Made by a program: the position numbers and the translations under genes | Assembly: GCA_947683425.1 (NCBI GenBank) | Contig: CANTUQ010000050.1 | Span: 11,214,501-11,278,500 of the forward strand | Direction of reading: 5' to 3' | Length of the DNA: 64,000 nucleotides | From: Excoecaria cochinchinensis | Taxonomy: Eukaryota > Streptophyta > Magnoliopsida > Malpighiales > Euphorbiaceae | The notes under the pieces: generated by a model | The model's database searches: none | What the model was told of the DNA's origin: nothing | Seen by the model: only the letters and a program-made list of their open reading frames with translations | Shown here: in pieces, positions 36,101-45,895 of the stretch | How the letters are laid out: each line of letters begins with the position of its first letter | Numbering within the stretch: the first letter of the stretch is position 1

Positions 36101-39100
36101 GTAGGAGGTGAGCTCTAGAATATAGCATCGCTCTTAATCCCATAATAGCATAGATTTCTTTGACAAAGACATATTCATTGAGTAACTTCTTGACTTCAAC
36201 ATTTTAAGCATTTAATGGGTCTTATGTTTGTAAGATTGTGAAAAAACCAAAGGGAAAGACTTTTTCAAGTTGTTTGATCTTCGTAATTAAGACCTCCAAT
36301 TGCAGAAACTCAAACGATTGTAGGTTTGGGCTGCATTGAACTTCTATAGTCCCTCTATGTCCAGTATTTTTATTATTGCCATCTTTGTGCCATTGCCTTT
36401 CTTACAATTGCTCAAAAGAGACAAACTTCCACGGACAACTGAAATGACCACCTCAGGAAACAATTTTCAAGTGTTGTTAAAGAAAGACCTTATTGAACCT
36501 AAGAAGTATTGGCACCATGGTACTTTTGGGTATTGACTTAACATGACTTACTACAGCCTTATAGATGATATGAGCCTCAACTCATTACTAATTTTTCCTG
36601 ACACCACACTGATGAAGAAATTGCAATAACAGATGGGCTGATGGATCAGAGCACTCTTGGGCAAAGAAAACTGTTAGTCTACACTAGGAAAAAGGAAGCA
36701 ACAGCCGAACAGCAGCAAAGCAGGGGCACTGCAGGGAATTCCATAGTTTAGCTGTGGTTAAAATAATTCTGTTAAGGGAACAATGGGAGAGGGAGTTAGT
36801 TGTGCTTAGGGATCCAGCTGGCACTAGGGAAAAACGGTTTCATCTTTTGTTATTATATAGCTAGTGAGGAGAGGGGAGGGTTTTATCTCATCTTTTGAAC
36901 ATTTTGTAGTTTGCTGCTGTTGAGCAGGACTCCAGTTTCTGAGGAGGGAAGATTATCTTCCTAGGGATTGTAATCTTGTGTTACAGTCATTTATCAATGA
37001 AATTGCTCTTTTCATTTTATTCTCTCGTTAATTCATTGTTCGGTTGATTTATTGATTTCTTAGAAATTGTTCTCTATCAATTGGCACCGTCCGTGGAAAA
37101 TCGAAATGGCAGACCCACCACAAACCCGCCTGCAAACCTTGCAAAATAGGATCGATTCCCATGAAGAAACGCTTGGTGTAATACAACGTTCAATTGCTAC
37201 TTTCCAAAAACTCGTTGAAGAAAAACTTGACCAAATGGATGCCAAGTTCCAGAAAAAATTCGAAAAGCAACCCATAGCAGAAGGCACGGAAGAACGAGAT
37301 ACCGATAATGAACCCGACTCTAACAATGAAACGCCAAGAAGAGTTTTCATCCAATCCAGCTCCAAATTCGGCCAACCCAGCTCTCCCCAATTGGATGCTT
37401 GCATCAGAAATGATCATTATGGAATGGGATCAATGTCCCTACCCAAGGTGAAGGTGCCGGAGTTCTCTGGAACAGAACCACGTAGTTGGCTTGCCAAGGC
37501 TGAGTTATATTTCAACGTCCATCAAATTCCAGAGAGGATGAAGCTTCCAATAGCCCATACGTGTATGACAGGAGCAGCAACTACCTGGTTTTCTCAGGCG
37601 ATTCGTAACAATCCGCAACTAACTTGGGAGCAATTTAAGCTCAAGCTGAATGGGCGTTTTGGCAGACGAGGGACCCAAAACCCCTATGAGGAATTGAGGA
37701 CCCTCTTTCAAACCGGAACTGTGGATGGCTACATCGAGGATTTTGAATCAATCATTGGATACATCCCCAAAACATCCGAAGCTCAATACCTTGAATACTT
37801 CATGGGAGGGTTGAAAGAAGTAAGAAGGTGGGTCCGATATCTCAAACCACAAACCTGTGAGGAGGCCATGGAGCTCGCTAGAGACGCCGAACTTACTTTC
37901 AGTCCACCAGGAAGCCATGCAGCGGCAAGGGAGAGAGGCGGAGGAGCTTCGAGTCGATCTGAGGTAACCCACATCAGTCCCCCTATGGTGAGTCCTCTTA
38001 TCCCCAAAGAGATGAGTCAACCCGACCCAAGAATTAAAAACATGGGCCCTGGCCCATTAACACAAGCTGACGGTCCTCCACAACAATCGTCCCACCCTCC
38101 CAACAGAACGCAGCACCTACAACGGAACAGAGGACCACGCCATCTGTCTCTGACGGAGATCGAAGAGCGCCGACGGTTAGGCTTGTGCTTTAAGTGCGCC
38201 CAACCATGCAGCCCGCAACATCGTTGCAGTGTAGGGGAGCTGCGTGTATCGGCTTTGGAGAACGAACTGCTCTTAGATGCGGATGTGCAGAAGGGGAAAA
38301 ATGCAGATGAAGTTGGGTTTGGAGAGTACGGTGAAGGGGATGGTGAGTGCAACGCCCTTGAAGTTCTTTTTGGAGCAGGGGACCAAGTTCGGGCACTCAA
38401 AACGTTGAGGCTAGAAGGATTTATACACGGAAAACCAATCAGTTTGCTAATTGACTCGGGGGCGACACACAACTTAATTTCGCAACAACTGGTACGATCA
38501 CTAAGCCTTTCCATTGATTTCATCCAGTCTAAGAATATAAAACTGGGGAATGGGATCCGAGTCCCTGTCCAAGAAAGATGCAAAAATGTTGAGCTACAAT
38601 TGGGCACTATCATGTGGTGTTTGGATGCTTTGTTATTTGATTTGGGGCCACTAGATGTCGTGTTGGGTATTGAATGGCTTCAAACTCTGGGTACTGTTAA
38701 GCATAATTGGGATCAGAGGTGGATGCAGTTTGAATACAGGGGCAAACAAATCCAACGCACTGGTATTGACTATCTAATAAATGACGAGCCCTTAGAGGAA
38801 CTAAATGGAGTGGAACAGAAATCTTTGTTCAATTTGGAGGGTAACCATATTGAATCTGTTTCACGAGTTACCCACAAGAAGGGCAAAAGCATATCCCAAT
38901 GGATGGTGCCATGGTGGTCAAAAGGTATTGACGATGCAACTTGGAAAGGTGAACATATAATGAAAAATTAGTATCCCCAATTCAGTCTTGAGGGCAAGAC
39001 TGCAATTCAAGGGGGTGGCAATGATGAAGAAATTGCTATAACAGATGGGCTGATGGATCAGAGCACTCTTGGGCCAAGAAAACTGTTAGTCTACACTAGG

Positions 39101-41767
39101 AAAAAGGAAGCAACAACCGAACAGCAGCAAAGCAGGGGCACTGCAGGGAATTCCATAGTTTAGCTGTGGTTAAAATAATTCTGTTAAGGGAACAATGGGA
39201 GAGGGAGTTAGTTATGCTTAGGGATCCAGCTGGCACTAGGGAAAAACGGTTTCATCTTTTGTTATTATATAGCTAGTGAGGAGAGAGGAGGGTTTTATGT
39301 CATCTTTTGAACATTTTGTAGTTTGCTGCTGTTGAGCAGGGCTCCAGTTTCTGGGGAGGGAAGATTATCTTCCTAGGGATTGTAATCTTGTGTTACAGTC
39401 ATTTATCAATGAAATTGCTCTTTTCATTTTATTCTCTCCTTAATTCATTGTTCGGTTGATTTATTGATTTCTTAGAAATTATTCTCTATCACACACAAAG
39501 ATAAATCACACTAATAAATGATTGAAAAAATTAAAATTAAATTCAGAAAACTTTATGGAGCCAATTATCAATAGCTAAATCCAACGATCATAACCAGAAT
39601 CATGCATATGCAAGTATAAAAATGATCATGTCTTAAATTCCAATTAAAACCTACAAAAGCATCTCATATCAGATAATAATCTCATGGAAGAACATAAACT
39701 GCAAACAAAGAAAGAAAAATAACAAGGAACAGTAGCAGAATTAAGCCAACAGGCATTACCTTCTAAAGGAATCTTAATAGGGGTGACCTGACTAAAATTG
39801 AAATAACTAGACCCAAGCAGCTCAAAATAAGAATAAACTTTAATGCATCTAGAGAAATATCATTTTGAAACGAGAACCTAAACTTCAGTGTTATACAATA
39901 AGGGCAGCCTAGATGATCATCCTTAAATTATTGAGTCTTAAAGGTGAAAAGATCTTATCTAAAATCTAGGCATGAACTTAGTATGGTCTGGGAAAAGTTA
40001 AGACAGCATCAAAAAGCTACTTTCTTACTGATATCAAGCAAAAACGTTTGAAATACAAAAGTTGGGTTTGCCTTATTGGACAAATTATTAAGATTCACCG
40101 ATTTCTCGAGTTTCATCCTAAGGATGTGCATGTCCTAGGGATAAATTAGAGGGAGCCCTCTTAATACAAAAGGTAGCCCGTTAGGGACTAGTTAGGACCT
40201 CACCAGAGAAGAACTACAGAAATAGTCCTACCTTCCAATTACTCCCTAGCCAACCAAAATAGCTTTTAATAGTGCTACTTTAAGAAAAACATCTCATTGT
40301 AGCTTCTTATAGTACCAAAAGGAAGAATTAATACAAAATACAAGGTTTTACACCAACTAACCTATTTAATCATTTGTAGGTACTAAGGCATATGGCAACT
40401 AGCATTACTCAGAACACATTAGCCCTGGGCACTTAGGCCAAGCAACAATTGGTAGTCTTCTCTAAATAGCTGAACATAATCATGCAAGCAATGGGTTGTC
40501 ACTAGTCAGACTCTAAACTGAATGCTCAATTCTGGAAATCGTGCAAGCTAGTGAATCTTCTAAAAATCAAAGCAACAACTTAAAGTTGAAACCATATAAA
40601 TAACACAATGTCCAACTATACATGAACCCTAGTGAATAAATCCTAGTGTCTGTCTCGCGGTACGAGCTTAGAAGATATCATGTGTTAATGACTGACAATT
40701 AGAAACTAAAAGTCCAGTCAAAAGAATTTTCCAACAATCAAAGTGGAACAAATGAAAAAAGAATACAATCAAACACCTGAAGAAATAATGCAATCCCATT
40801 TCGTGAATCAGTGTGGGAATTTAAACTAAAAAGAAGCCGAACCAGTACATAAAAGAAAAAGTGCAAAAGGTTAAATATCATCAAATTACAGAAAAATCAT
40901 CATCTAACATACAAGGCTATATGCTACTTCACAAATCTGAATAAGGCAACCAAGTTTTGATAGGGCATTCTCCAGGATACATTCACAAAAGGATCTCCAG
41001 AGAAAAAAGATAAATGACAAGAAGAAGCCATGAGAAGAGCGATATATGTGAAAAGGAGATGTACCTCAACCATGAGAACACCAGGCATAATTGGTCTCTC
41101 TGGAAAATGCCCGGGAAAAAAATTGTCATTTATAGTGACATTCTTGATGGCAACAGCTGAAACTCCAGGATTGTACTCAATCACTCTATCCACTAGAAGA
41201 AACGGAAACCTGAAGCAGAAAAAAACAAGAAAATCCATTTGAAATCATGCCACAACTAGGCTCCTGAAGACACTAAAAGAATCGATAAAACTCAAAATAA
41301 CCAAACTCCCATCTCAACAATCAGAATTCCATTCCCTGTGAATCCCAAAAACAATCTCAACAATGTACACACCGGTGGGGTAAAATCTCACGAATCTGGT
41401 TAATATCCATAACAGTAGGATAAGCTGGATATTCTGCAAGCAGAAGCAAAGCAAAAACCAAAAATTCAAACTTTCAAATGCTGATTATCAAATAATGAGG
41501 GAGATGGCAAAAAAGATGCATACTGAGCTCGATGGGAGTATGTTCTTCTTTTGGGTTATTAGCAGCAGCAGCAGCAGCATCAAGGGAATTATGAGTAGTG
41601 AAAAAGTTGAAAGTTTTCCTCTTTTTCAACTGGGTAGAAAATAAATGAGATCCAGAATTGGAAAATGAAATTCGAGAGAGAGCAAAGGCATTATTGCTGG
41701 TGGGTCGGGAGCTAATAGCAGCAGAAGAAGAAGGAAGAAGTGAATTAGCAAAAGCCGTGCTTGCCAT
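33157..41767 (-). CDS. Plastid 3-hydroxyacyl-[ACP] dehydratase (FabZ)
   Basis: Four minus-strand exons, 41767-41524, 41433-41373, 41209-41065 and 33408-33157, join in phase to 233 residues. The first 60-70 residues are Ser/Ala-rich and look like a plastid transit peptide. The hotdog-fold enzyme domain follows: [20 protein letters not shown], then [19 protein letters not shown] and AMAQVGG. Catalytic His136 (GHFP) and Glu150 (VE/AMAQ) are spaced 14 apart, as in bacterial FabZ. The enzyme removes water from 3-hydroxyacyl-ACP in each cycle of fatty-acid elongation in the stroma. Glu150 is the last codon of exon 3. The following intron, 33409-41064, is about 7.66 kb, far longer than the first two (90 and 163 bp), and contains a full LTR element in opposite orientation. 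Splice sites and frame are intact, so the gene is probably functional. Confidence 0.92.
33409..36609. other. FabZ intron 3, part 3' of the LTR insertion
   Basis: AT-rich intron sequence with a pyrimidine tract at 33847-33884 and an (AT)n run near 34149-34168. Several ORFs of 60-95 codons occur (34168-34455, 34482-34718, 34774-34968) but show no recognisable domain. Some segments near 35700-36530 read like decayed transposon sequence that I could not assign. Confidence 0.4.
36610..37079 (+). repeat. 5' LTR of the gag-protease element
   Basis: 470 bp beginning TGATGAAGAAATTGCAATAA and ending TTCTCTATCA. TTATTATATAGC near 36857 may serve as the TATA region. Confidence 0.93.
37081..37097 (+). 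other. Primer-binding-site-like sequence
   Basis: TTGGCACCGTCCGTGGA directly follows the 5' LTR after one base. TGGC(G/A)CCGT-type sequences prime many plant Ty3 elements from tRNA 3' ends. The exact tRNA is not assigned. Confidence 0.6.
37106..38971 (+). CDS. Gag-protease polyprotein fused to a chromodomain-like pol tail
   Basis: An intact 621-residue ORF starts at the first ATG after the primer site. After an N-terminal coiled region ([20 protein letters not shown]) comes the Retrotrans_gag core ([34 protein letters not shown]), then a C-F-K-C...H-R-C zinc knuckle near 38185-38230. A retroviral-type aspartic protease follows with [12 protein letters not shown] (38444-38480) and [13 protein letters not shown]. 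From about 38880 the reading changes to [20 protein letters not shown], which resembles the C-terminal chromodomain of chromovirus integrases (WxxxxxxDATWE). The reverse transcriptase, RNase H and integrase expected between protease and chromodomain are absent. The open frame implies the shortened ORF was under selection or is young. Gag can assemble particles and the protease can process them; enzymes would have to come from another element. Confidence 0.88.
   Translation: MADPPQTRLQTLQNRIDSHEETLGVIQRSIATFQKLVEEKLDQMDAKFQKKFEKQPIAEGTEERDTDNEPDSNNETPRRVFIQSSSKFGQPSSPQLDACIRNDHYGMGSMSLPKVKVPEFSGTEPRSWLAKAELYFNVHQIPERMKLPIAHTCMTGAATTWFSQAIRNNPQLTWEQFKLKLNGRFGRRGTQNPYEELRTLFQTGTVDGYIEDFESIIGYIPKTSEAQYLEYFMGGLKEVRRWVRYLKPQTCEEAMELARDAELTFSPPGSHAAARERGGGASSRSEVTHISPPMVSPLIPKEMSQPDPRIKNMGPGPLTQADGPPQQSSHPPNRTQHLQRNRGPRHLSLTEIEERRRLGLCFKCAQPCSPQHRCSVGELRVSALENELLLDADVQKGKNADEVGFGEYGEGDGECNALEVLFGAGDQVRALKTLRLEGFIHGKPISLLIDSGATHNLISQQLVRSLSLSIDFIQSKNIKLGNGIRVPVQERCKNVELQLGTIMWCLDALLFDLGPLDVVLGIEWLQTLGTVKHNWDQRWMQFEYRGKQIQRTGIDYLINDEPLEELNGVEQKSLFNLEGNHIESVSRVTHKKGKSISQWMVPWWSKGIDDATWKGEHIMKN
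39009..39021 (+). other. Polypurine tract of the gag-protease element
   Basis: AAGGGGGTGGCAA immediately precedes the 3' LTR and would prime plus-strand synthesis. Read in the ORF frame past the stop it encodes a Gly-Gly-Asn-like run, as seen at the pol end of related elements. Confidence 0.7.
39022..39491 (+). repeat. 3' LTR of the gag-protease element
   Basis: 470 bp, same ends as the 5' LTR, differing at about ten positions by eye. Followed at once by the CACAC target duplication. Confidence 0.93.
39497..41064. other. FabZ intron 3, part 5' of the LTR insertion
   Basis: Ordinary AT-rich intron sequence without recognisable genes or repeats, running to the exon 3 donor at 41064. Confidence 0.4.
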
Positions 41768-42048
41768 TGTAGAAAAAGAGAAGGATGCTAAAGTTGGAAG
41801 CTTTATTAGGTATTGATTGGGTTTGCAAGATCAATTTAAGGGGAACTGCATGAAAATGGGGGCGAGAGTAACAAGGTCACATAGAGAGACAAGTGGGTTT
41901 ATTGTTGAGACATAGCAAATGGGCGGAGATTTCAAAGTGAACTAGCTAGGTTGGTTGGTCTTCCGCTCCGGACTGTTGAACGCTTTGGGCTTTGTTTCTA
42001 AATTAGTATTATGCTCTCCTAATAACTTTCAAATAATATACTCAAAAA

Positions 42049-42189
42049 TTAGTGGTGTGCAGCAAAAAAATATTAAAAATTAAAAATTAAAAATTAAAAG
42101 TTAAAAGTTAAAAAATTAAAAATTAAAATTTTGATTAATCCAAAAAATCAGTCCAAAATTGAATTGAAATTAAATGTTAGCCTAAAAAC
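42049..42189. repeat. Low-complexity (TTAAAAA)n stretch
   Basis: Irregular repeats of TTAAAAA/TTAAAAG at about 42073-42130, probably part of an older element into which the following MITE inserted. Confidence 0.5.
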
Positions 42190-42978
42190 CAATGTTATTG
42201 AAACCGGACCGGATAAAGAACCGGCAAGGCTGAGGGTTCGTGGTTCGACCGGGTTCAACCGGATTTTTTTCTATTTTTTAAAATATTATTAATTAATATA
42301 ATTTTTATAAATAATAGTATATAAACACTCAAATAAAAAAAAAAATATCCAAACATTTAACATATGGCACAAATATACTAATAATAAATTACAAAACATA
42401 TTAAATATTTACCAAACATAAATTTTAAACATTCAAACAAATTCATTCTACATTATATATATTTAAAAAATAATCATTTTCATCACTCATTATTATTGTT
42501 TTATCGTACTTTTTTTTTATAAAGGGTGTATTTTAAAAAAATATTTTGTTTTATTTTTTAAATTTTGGAGGTTTTCTTTTTTAAAATTTTCTTTTTTACT
42601 TTTTTTTTTCGATTATTTCATTAGTATAAATATATGTTTTTTATTTTTTATAGATTTTTTATGTACAATACATTTTTATTAGAATTATAAATTTCTATTT
42701 CAATTATATAGTCTATTACTTAAAAAGAAAAAAAAATATTATTTAGATGGAGAGAGATGAATTGAGTGATTTTTTTTATAAATAATGTGTTTTAAAAAAT
42801 AATTTGAGTTTTTGGGTGTTTTAAAAATAATTTGGGCTTTAAATTTTTTTTTTATTTTAATCCGGTTTTTTCCGGTGTTTCCCGGTTCAGGCCGGTTTTT
42901 TTCAAATCCGGGTTTGTATAGTTAAACTAACCGGTTCGCGGTTCAACCGGCCGGTCCGGTCCGGTTTTAATAACTTTG
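42190..42978. mobile_element. 789 bp hAT-like MITE with CCGG-rich ends
   Basis: The left end CAATGTTATTGAAACCGGAC and the right end, inverted, CAAAGTTATTAAAACCGGAC, match at 18 of 20 positions. The flanks CTAAAAAC and CTAAAACA suggest a slightly decayed 8-bp duplication. Subterminal GGTTCGACCGGGTTCAACCGG is mirrored by CGGTTCAACCGGCCGGTCCGG. The centre is A/T-rich and non-coding. Confidence 0.7.
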
Positions 42979-43266
42979 CTAAAACATCAAGCAATCGAAA
43001 ACAGAAGACGAGTCGAACCTCAATTTCAAGGTTTTGGGTATTCCTTATTATATTATTTTTAAATTTTTATTTTTGGTTACGGATTTGATTTATTAACTGT
43101 AATTAACCGTTAAGTCGCAGTAAATCGGTTTATATCCTTATTTATATCATGTTTATTGTAAAAGTTAAAATAATGACTAATATTAAAATTGATATTGGAG
43201 CTGTAAATTGTGATAAATTAATATAAAATATTACACTTTTTTATGTTTTTATTTGAAAAATTATAT

Positions 43267-43330
43267 GAAGACTTTGGTTGTTAAATAATATATATATATA
43301 TATATATATTATTTAACAACCAAAGTCTTC
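43267..43330. repeat. Perfect 64-bp palindrome with (AT)n centre
   Basis: GAAGACTTTGGTTGTTAAAT followed by AT repeats is mirrored exactly by ATTTAACAACCAAAGTCTTC. Both 32-base arms match without mismatch, so the DNA could extrude a cruciform and any transcript would fold into a hairpin. It abuts an LTR-like fragment. Origin unknown. Confidence 0.95.
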
Positions 43331-43348
43331 ATTAATGATAAATCCAAG

Positions 43349-43870
43349 AATGTCTTTATCTGTAGGAGAGAGGTCGCTCCGATCGGATGAGATAACCCTG
43401 CAGTAAGAAGAGTCCGGTCGGACCAGGCGTAAGCACTCCGAAACTTAAGTTAGTAGCTTAGAGAGAGAATGTGCTTAGAGAGATAATGGTGTGGATTCAA
43501 TAAATGGTACCATCGTATGCTGGGCTATTTATATGAGATAGTTGAGGGACACTCGAGTGCCTGGGGGATGATTACTGGCTGTCAGAGTAGGTATTCGGCG
43601 ACATGACATGGAGCAGGTGATAGGCATGGGTGCTACTTTGTGTCAGGCGGCTGATGGGACTGGCGGTCACATCAGCCGATCGGTCATGATTGCTGCCTAG
43701 GAGCTCGTGTCTGATACCTTTAGCTGATGGGCTTTGGGCCCTGCCAGTTAAGTGGGCCGGCTGAATGGGCCTTAAGGTAAATGATATGGGCTGAATGGGC
43801 CTTAAAAAAAAATCAGCAAATAAGGCTGAAGAAATACATGAAGGTGGAAATAAGTCCCGAAAAACAAGGC
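43349..43870 (-). repeat. LTR relic (solo or partial)
   Basis: The segment shares TCTTTATCTGTAGGAGAG, CCGATCGGATGAGA and AAGTTAGTAGCTTAGAGAGA with 14363-14530. On the minus strand a TATA-like ATATAAATAGC (about 43528-43538) precedes the shared block, as expected for U3-R-U5. No coding region or second LTR is seen nearby. Confidence 0.55.
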
Positions 43871-44689
43871 CTAGCATGGAACAAGTAGCTCTAGCTAACT
43901 ATGAGTGACATTTTTTTTAACGTATACAAAACGGATATTAACCTAAAAATCCCTAAGACATTTGCAATAACTAACAATCAAACCAACATTAGAGCAATTG
44001 CAATTAGGAGAAAGGAGAGCATAATTACAAGTTGTGAATCGAACCCTATCATGATGGATTGAAGGATTTGGTTCTTTTGTCAACTAAGAGCCTCTCTCTA
44101 ACGTTGAGTGCTTTAGCCATAATCGGATCCATAGTGCCATAAAAAACATTACAACCATGATGGACCTCCAAAAAATAAATTTTACGTTCTAAAATGAATA
44201 AAATCTATAGTAGTGAAAGCAGGTTCGAACCCACGGATATAAGAAAGAAATAATTCTTTTTATGAAAATAAATAAATAATTGGGAGTTTGATTGCAAAGA
44301 CTAGTTAAATATAAATAAATTTAACTAAAGCAGAAAAATATAAATATGTATAAAAAATCAACGAGGAAAATTTTCACTTAAAGGCTTAATATCAATTTTA
44401 ATAAGTGTAAATTAGCCAATAAACTTTTTTTTAACTAATCCTAATTATTGAACAGACTTGAGAAATGCTTCTTCAATTTAATTCAATAATCACATAAAAT
44501 TAAGAAAAACTTAGTTCTAACCAACAAACACAAGATGCTTGGATTGCTCCTTAGAATAGATTAAATATCTGCTAAATACCTAATTATTCTGATCACCATA
44601 AGTTACAGACCACAAAGATAATTACATATCAAAGCAATCTGTATGGCAAATATAATTCTCTCAAAACATGCAATGGCGTGTGTATAAAT
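43871..44689. other. Gene-free region
   Basis: AT-rich, no gene. A GGTTCGAACCC word at about 44222 resembles a tRNA B box, but no tRNA body surrounds it. Confidence 0.4.
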
Positions 44690-44935
44690 AATTAAAAGAA
44701 CTGTAAAATCAAAAAATCACAGGAATAACATAAATGCTGAAATTCAATAAGAAAATCAATATAATCAGTATTTCCAAAATCAATAGCAAAAGCACAAAAT
44801 AACGCTCTTAAACCACCACAAATCACTGGTGGAGCAGTTGGTTTGGTCTTACAAGCAATTATAACCTCCTTGAGTAACCTCAACCGCATCCCATCAACGG
44901 CTCAGTAAGTTTCCATATCAAAGCTCTATGGTTTT
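44690..44935 (-). pseudogene. Decayed tandem gene unit, copy 1 (left of the retrotransposon)
   Basis: The minus strand from about 44919 reads METY, a stop, AVDGMRLRLLKEVIIACKT, then TAPPVICGGLRALFCAFAID. The same block recurs four times at 53130-54375. The family is not recognised. In-frame stop and drift mark it as a pseudogene. The Ty3 element begins about 110 bases to the right. Confidence 0.6.
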
Positions 44936-45048
44936 TAGCTTCTTCTTCTCTCTTAGTTAAGTTTCCATATCAAAGTTTGCTTGACAATGTACATAGTCAA
45001 ATCAAATCAAATAATAAAAATATATAGCAATATGTGTTGGAGCATTTT

Positions 45049-45895
45049 TGATGCGGAACCCAATAGCTAACGAGCTACAAACCCACACATACGATTTGAA
45101 TAGCAAACCAAAATCAGACAAACGCCCTCCCTATTGAACCGCCAATCAACCTGTAACTGAAAACGCAAATAATCGGGAAACAAAGAACTGAAAAACGCCA
45201 CAATCAAACGATTGATAAGTTAATCAAATTCTTCATGCAATAGAAAAGAAAGCAATTCACTCTCTTAATCTAAGCAAATAAATTCGGCTATGCCAAGAAT
45301 ATCATTCAAAATCTGCCCTTTACAGTCTATAATAGCCTATTTATATGGTGGCTAACCCTAGCTAGCAAAATAACATAAAGAAAACCCTAATGAGGCCTTA
45401 AACTAAGCTATGCCGAATTGTCCATGGGCTTTACAAGATAAATTAAGCCCAAACTAAAGAATTAAACACACTTAAAATAAGCCCAAAAGAAAGACTAATT
45501 AAAAACCCAAAATAACTAAACTAAACCCAAACTAAAAGCCCAATTCGTTTAGCCCATTAAGTCATTAAATAAATGAGTCATGTGACTTTTAAATGAAGCA
45601 CATGACTTGTACAAATAAAGCCCAAAGTAGTATAAACCCAAAAATGACTTAAATTGGCCCAAAAATGGCTTAAGTTGGCCCAATTTCACTAGAAGCTTCC
45701 AAAAGGCTAAGTACTTTGTGAAAACCTCATTGAAGCTCTTTTTGACACTTCTCAAAGACATCTTCATTCAGCTCTTGAGTAACAAAGCCTTGTACATAAG
45801 TTGTCATAGCCATTTTCAGCTTCTTAGCTCGCCCCCTTGTAATTGGTCCACTTGAAATCTTCAAAGAATCCTGAGTATCTGGCTGATCCGTATCA
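45049..45895 (-). repeat. 3' LTR of the Ty3/gypsy element
   Basis: 847 bp, on the minus strand TGATACGGATCAG...TTCCGCATCA. A TATA-like ATATAAATAGG lies at 45336-45346 (minus). The first 169 bases of this LTR also encode the end of pol. Confidence 0.93.

Larger units (their letters stand above)
36610..39491 (+). mobile_element. Complete 2.88 kb non-autonomous LTR retrotransposon (gag-protease only) in the FabZ intron
   Basis: Two 470-bp LTRs of equal length (36610-37079 and 39022-39491), each TGATGAAG...TCTATCA, flank an internal region with a primer-binding-like site, one long ORF and a polypurine tract. The host duplication CACAC is present on both sides (36605-36609 and 39492-39496). I count about ten substitutions and no indels between the LTRs, so the insertion is fairly recent. 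No reverse transcriptase, RNase H or integrase is encoded, so it must have been mobilised in trans. It lies opposite to the FabZ gene. It resembles the gag-retaining non-autonomous elements described as TR-GAG or LARD-like, but with protease and a chromodomain-like tail. Confidence 0.93.

Noticed and set aside
37060..38613. Minus-strand ORFs opposite the gag-protease gene, up to 198 codons
   Set aside because: Shadow frames of the plus-strand polyprotein, with no domain of their own.
36610..39491. Possibility that the gag-protease gene is a domesticated host gene
   Set aside because: Flanking LTRs of equal length with few differences and a fresh CACAC duplication show a recent mobile insertion rather than a long-conserved host gene.
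44215..44235. GGTTCGAACCC word resembling a tRNA B box
   Set aside because: No A box, anticodon arm or acceptor stem can be built around it, so neither a tRNA nor a SINE is supported.
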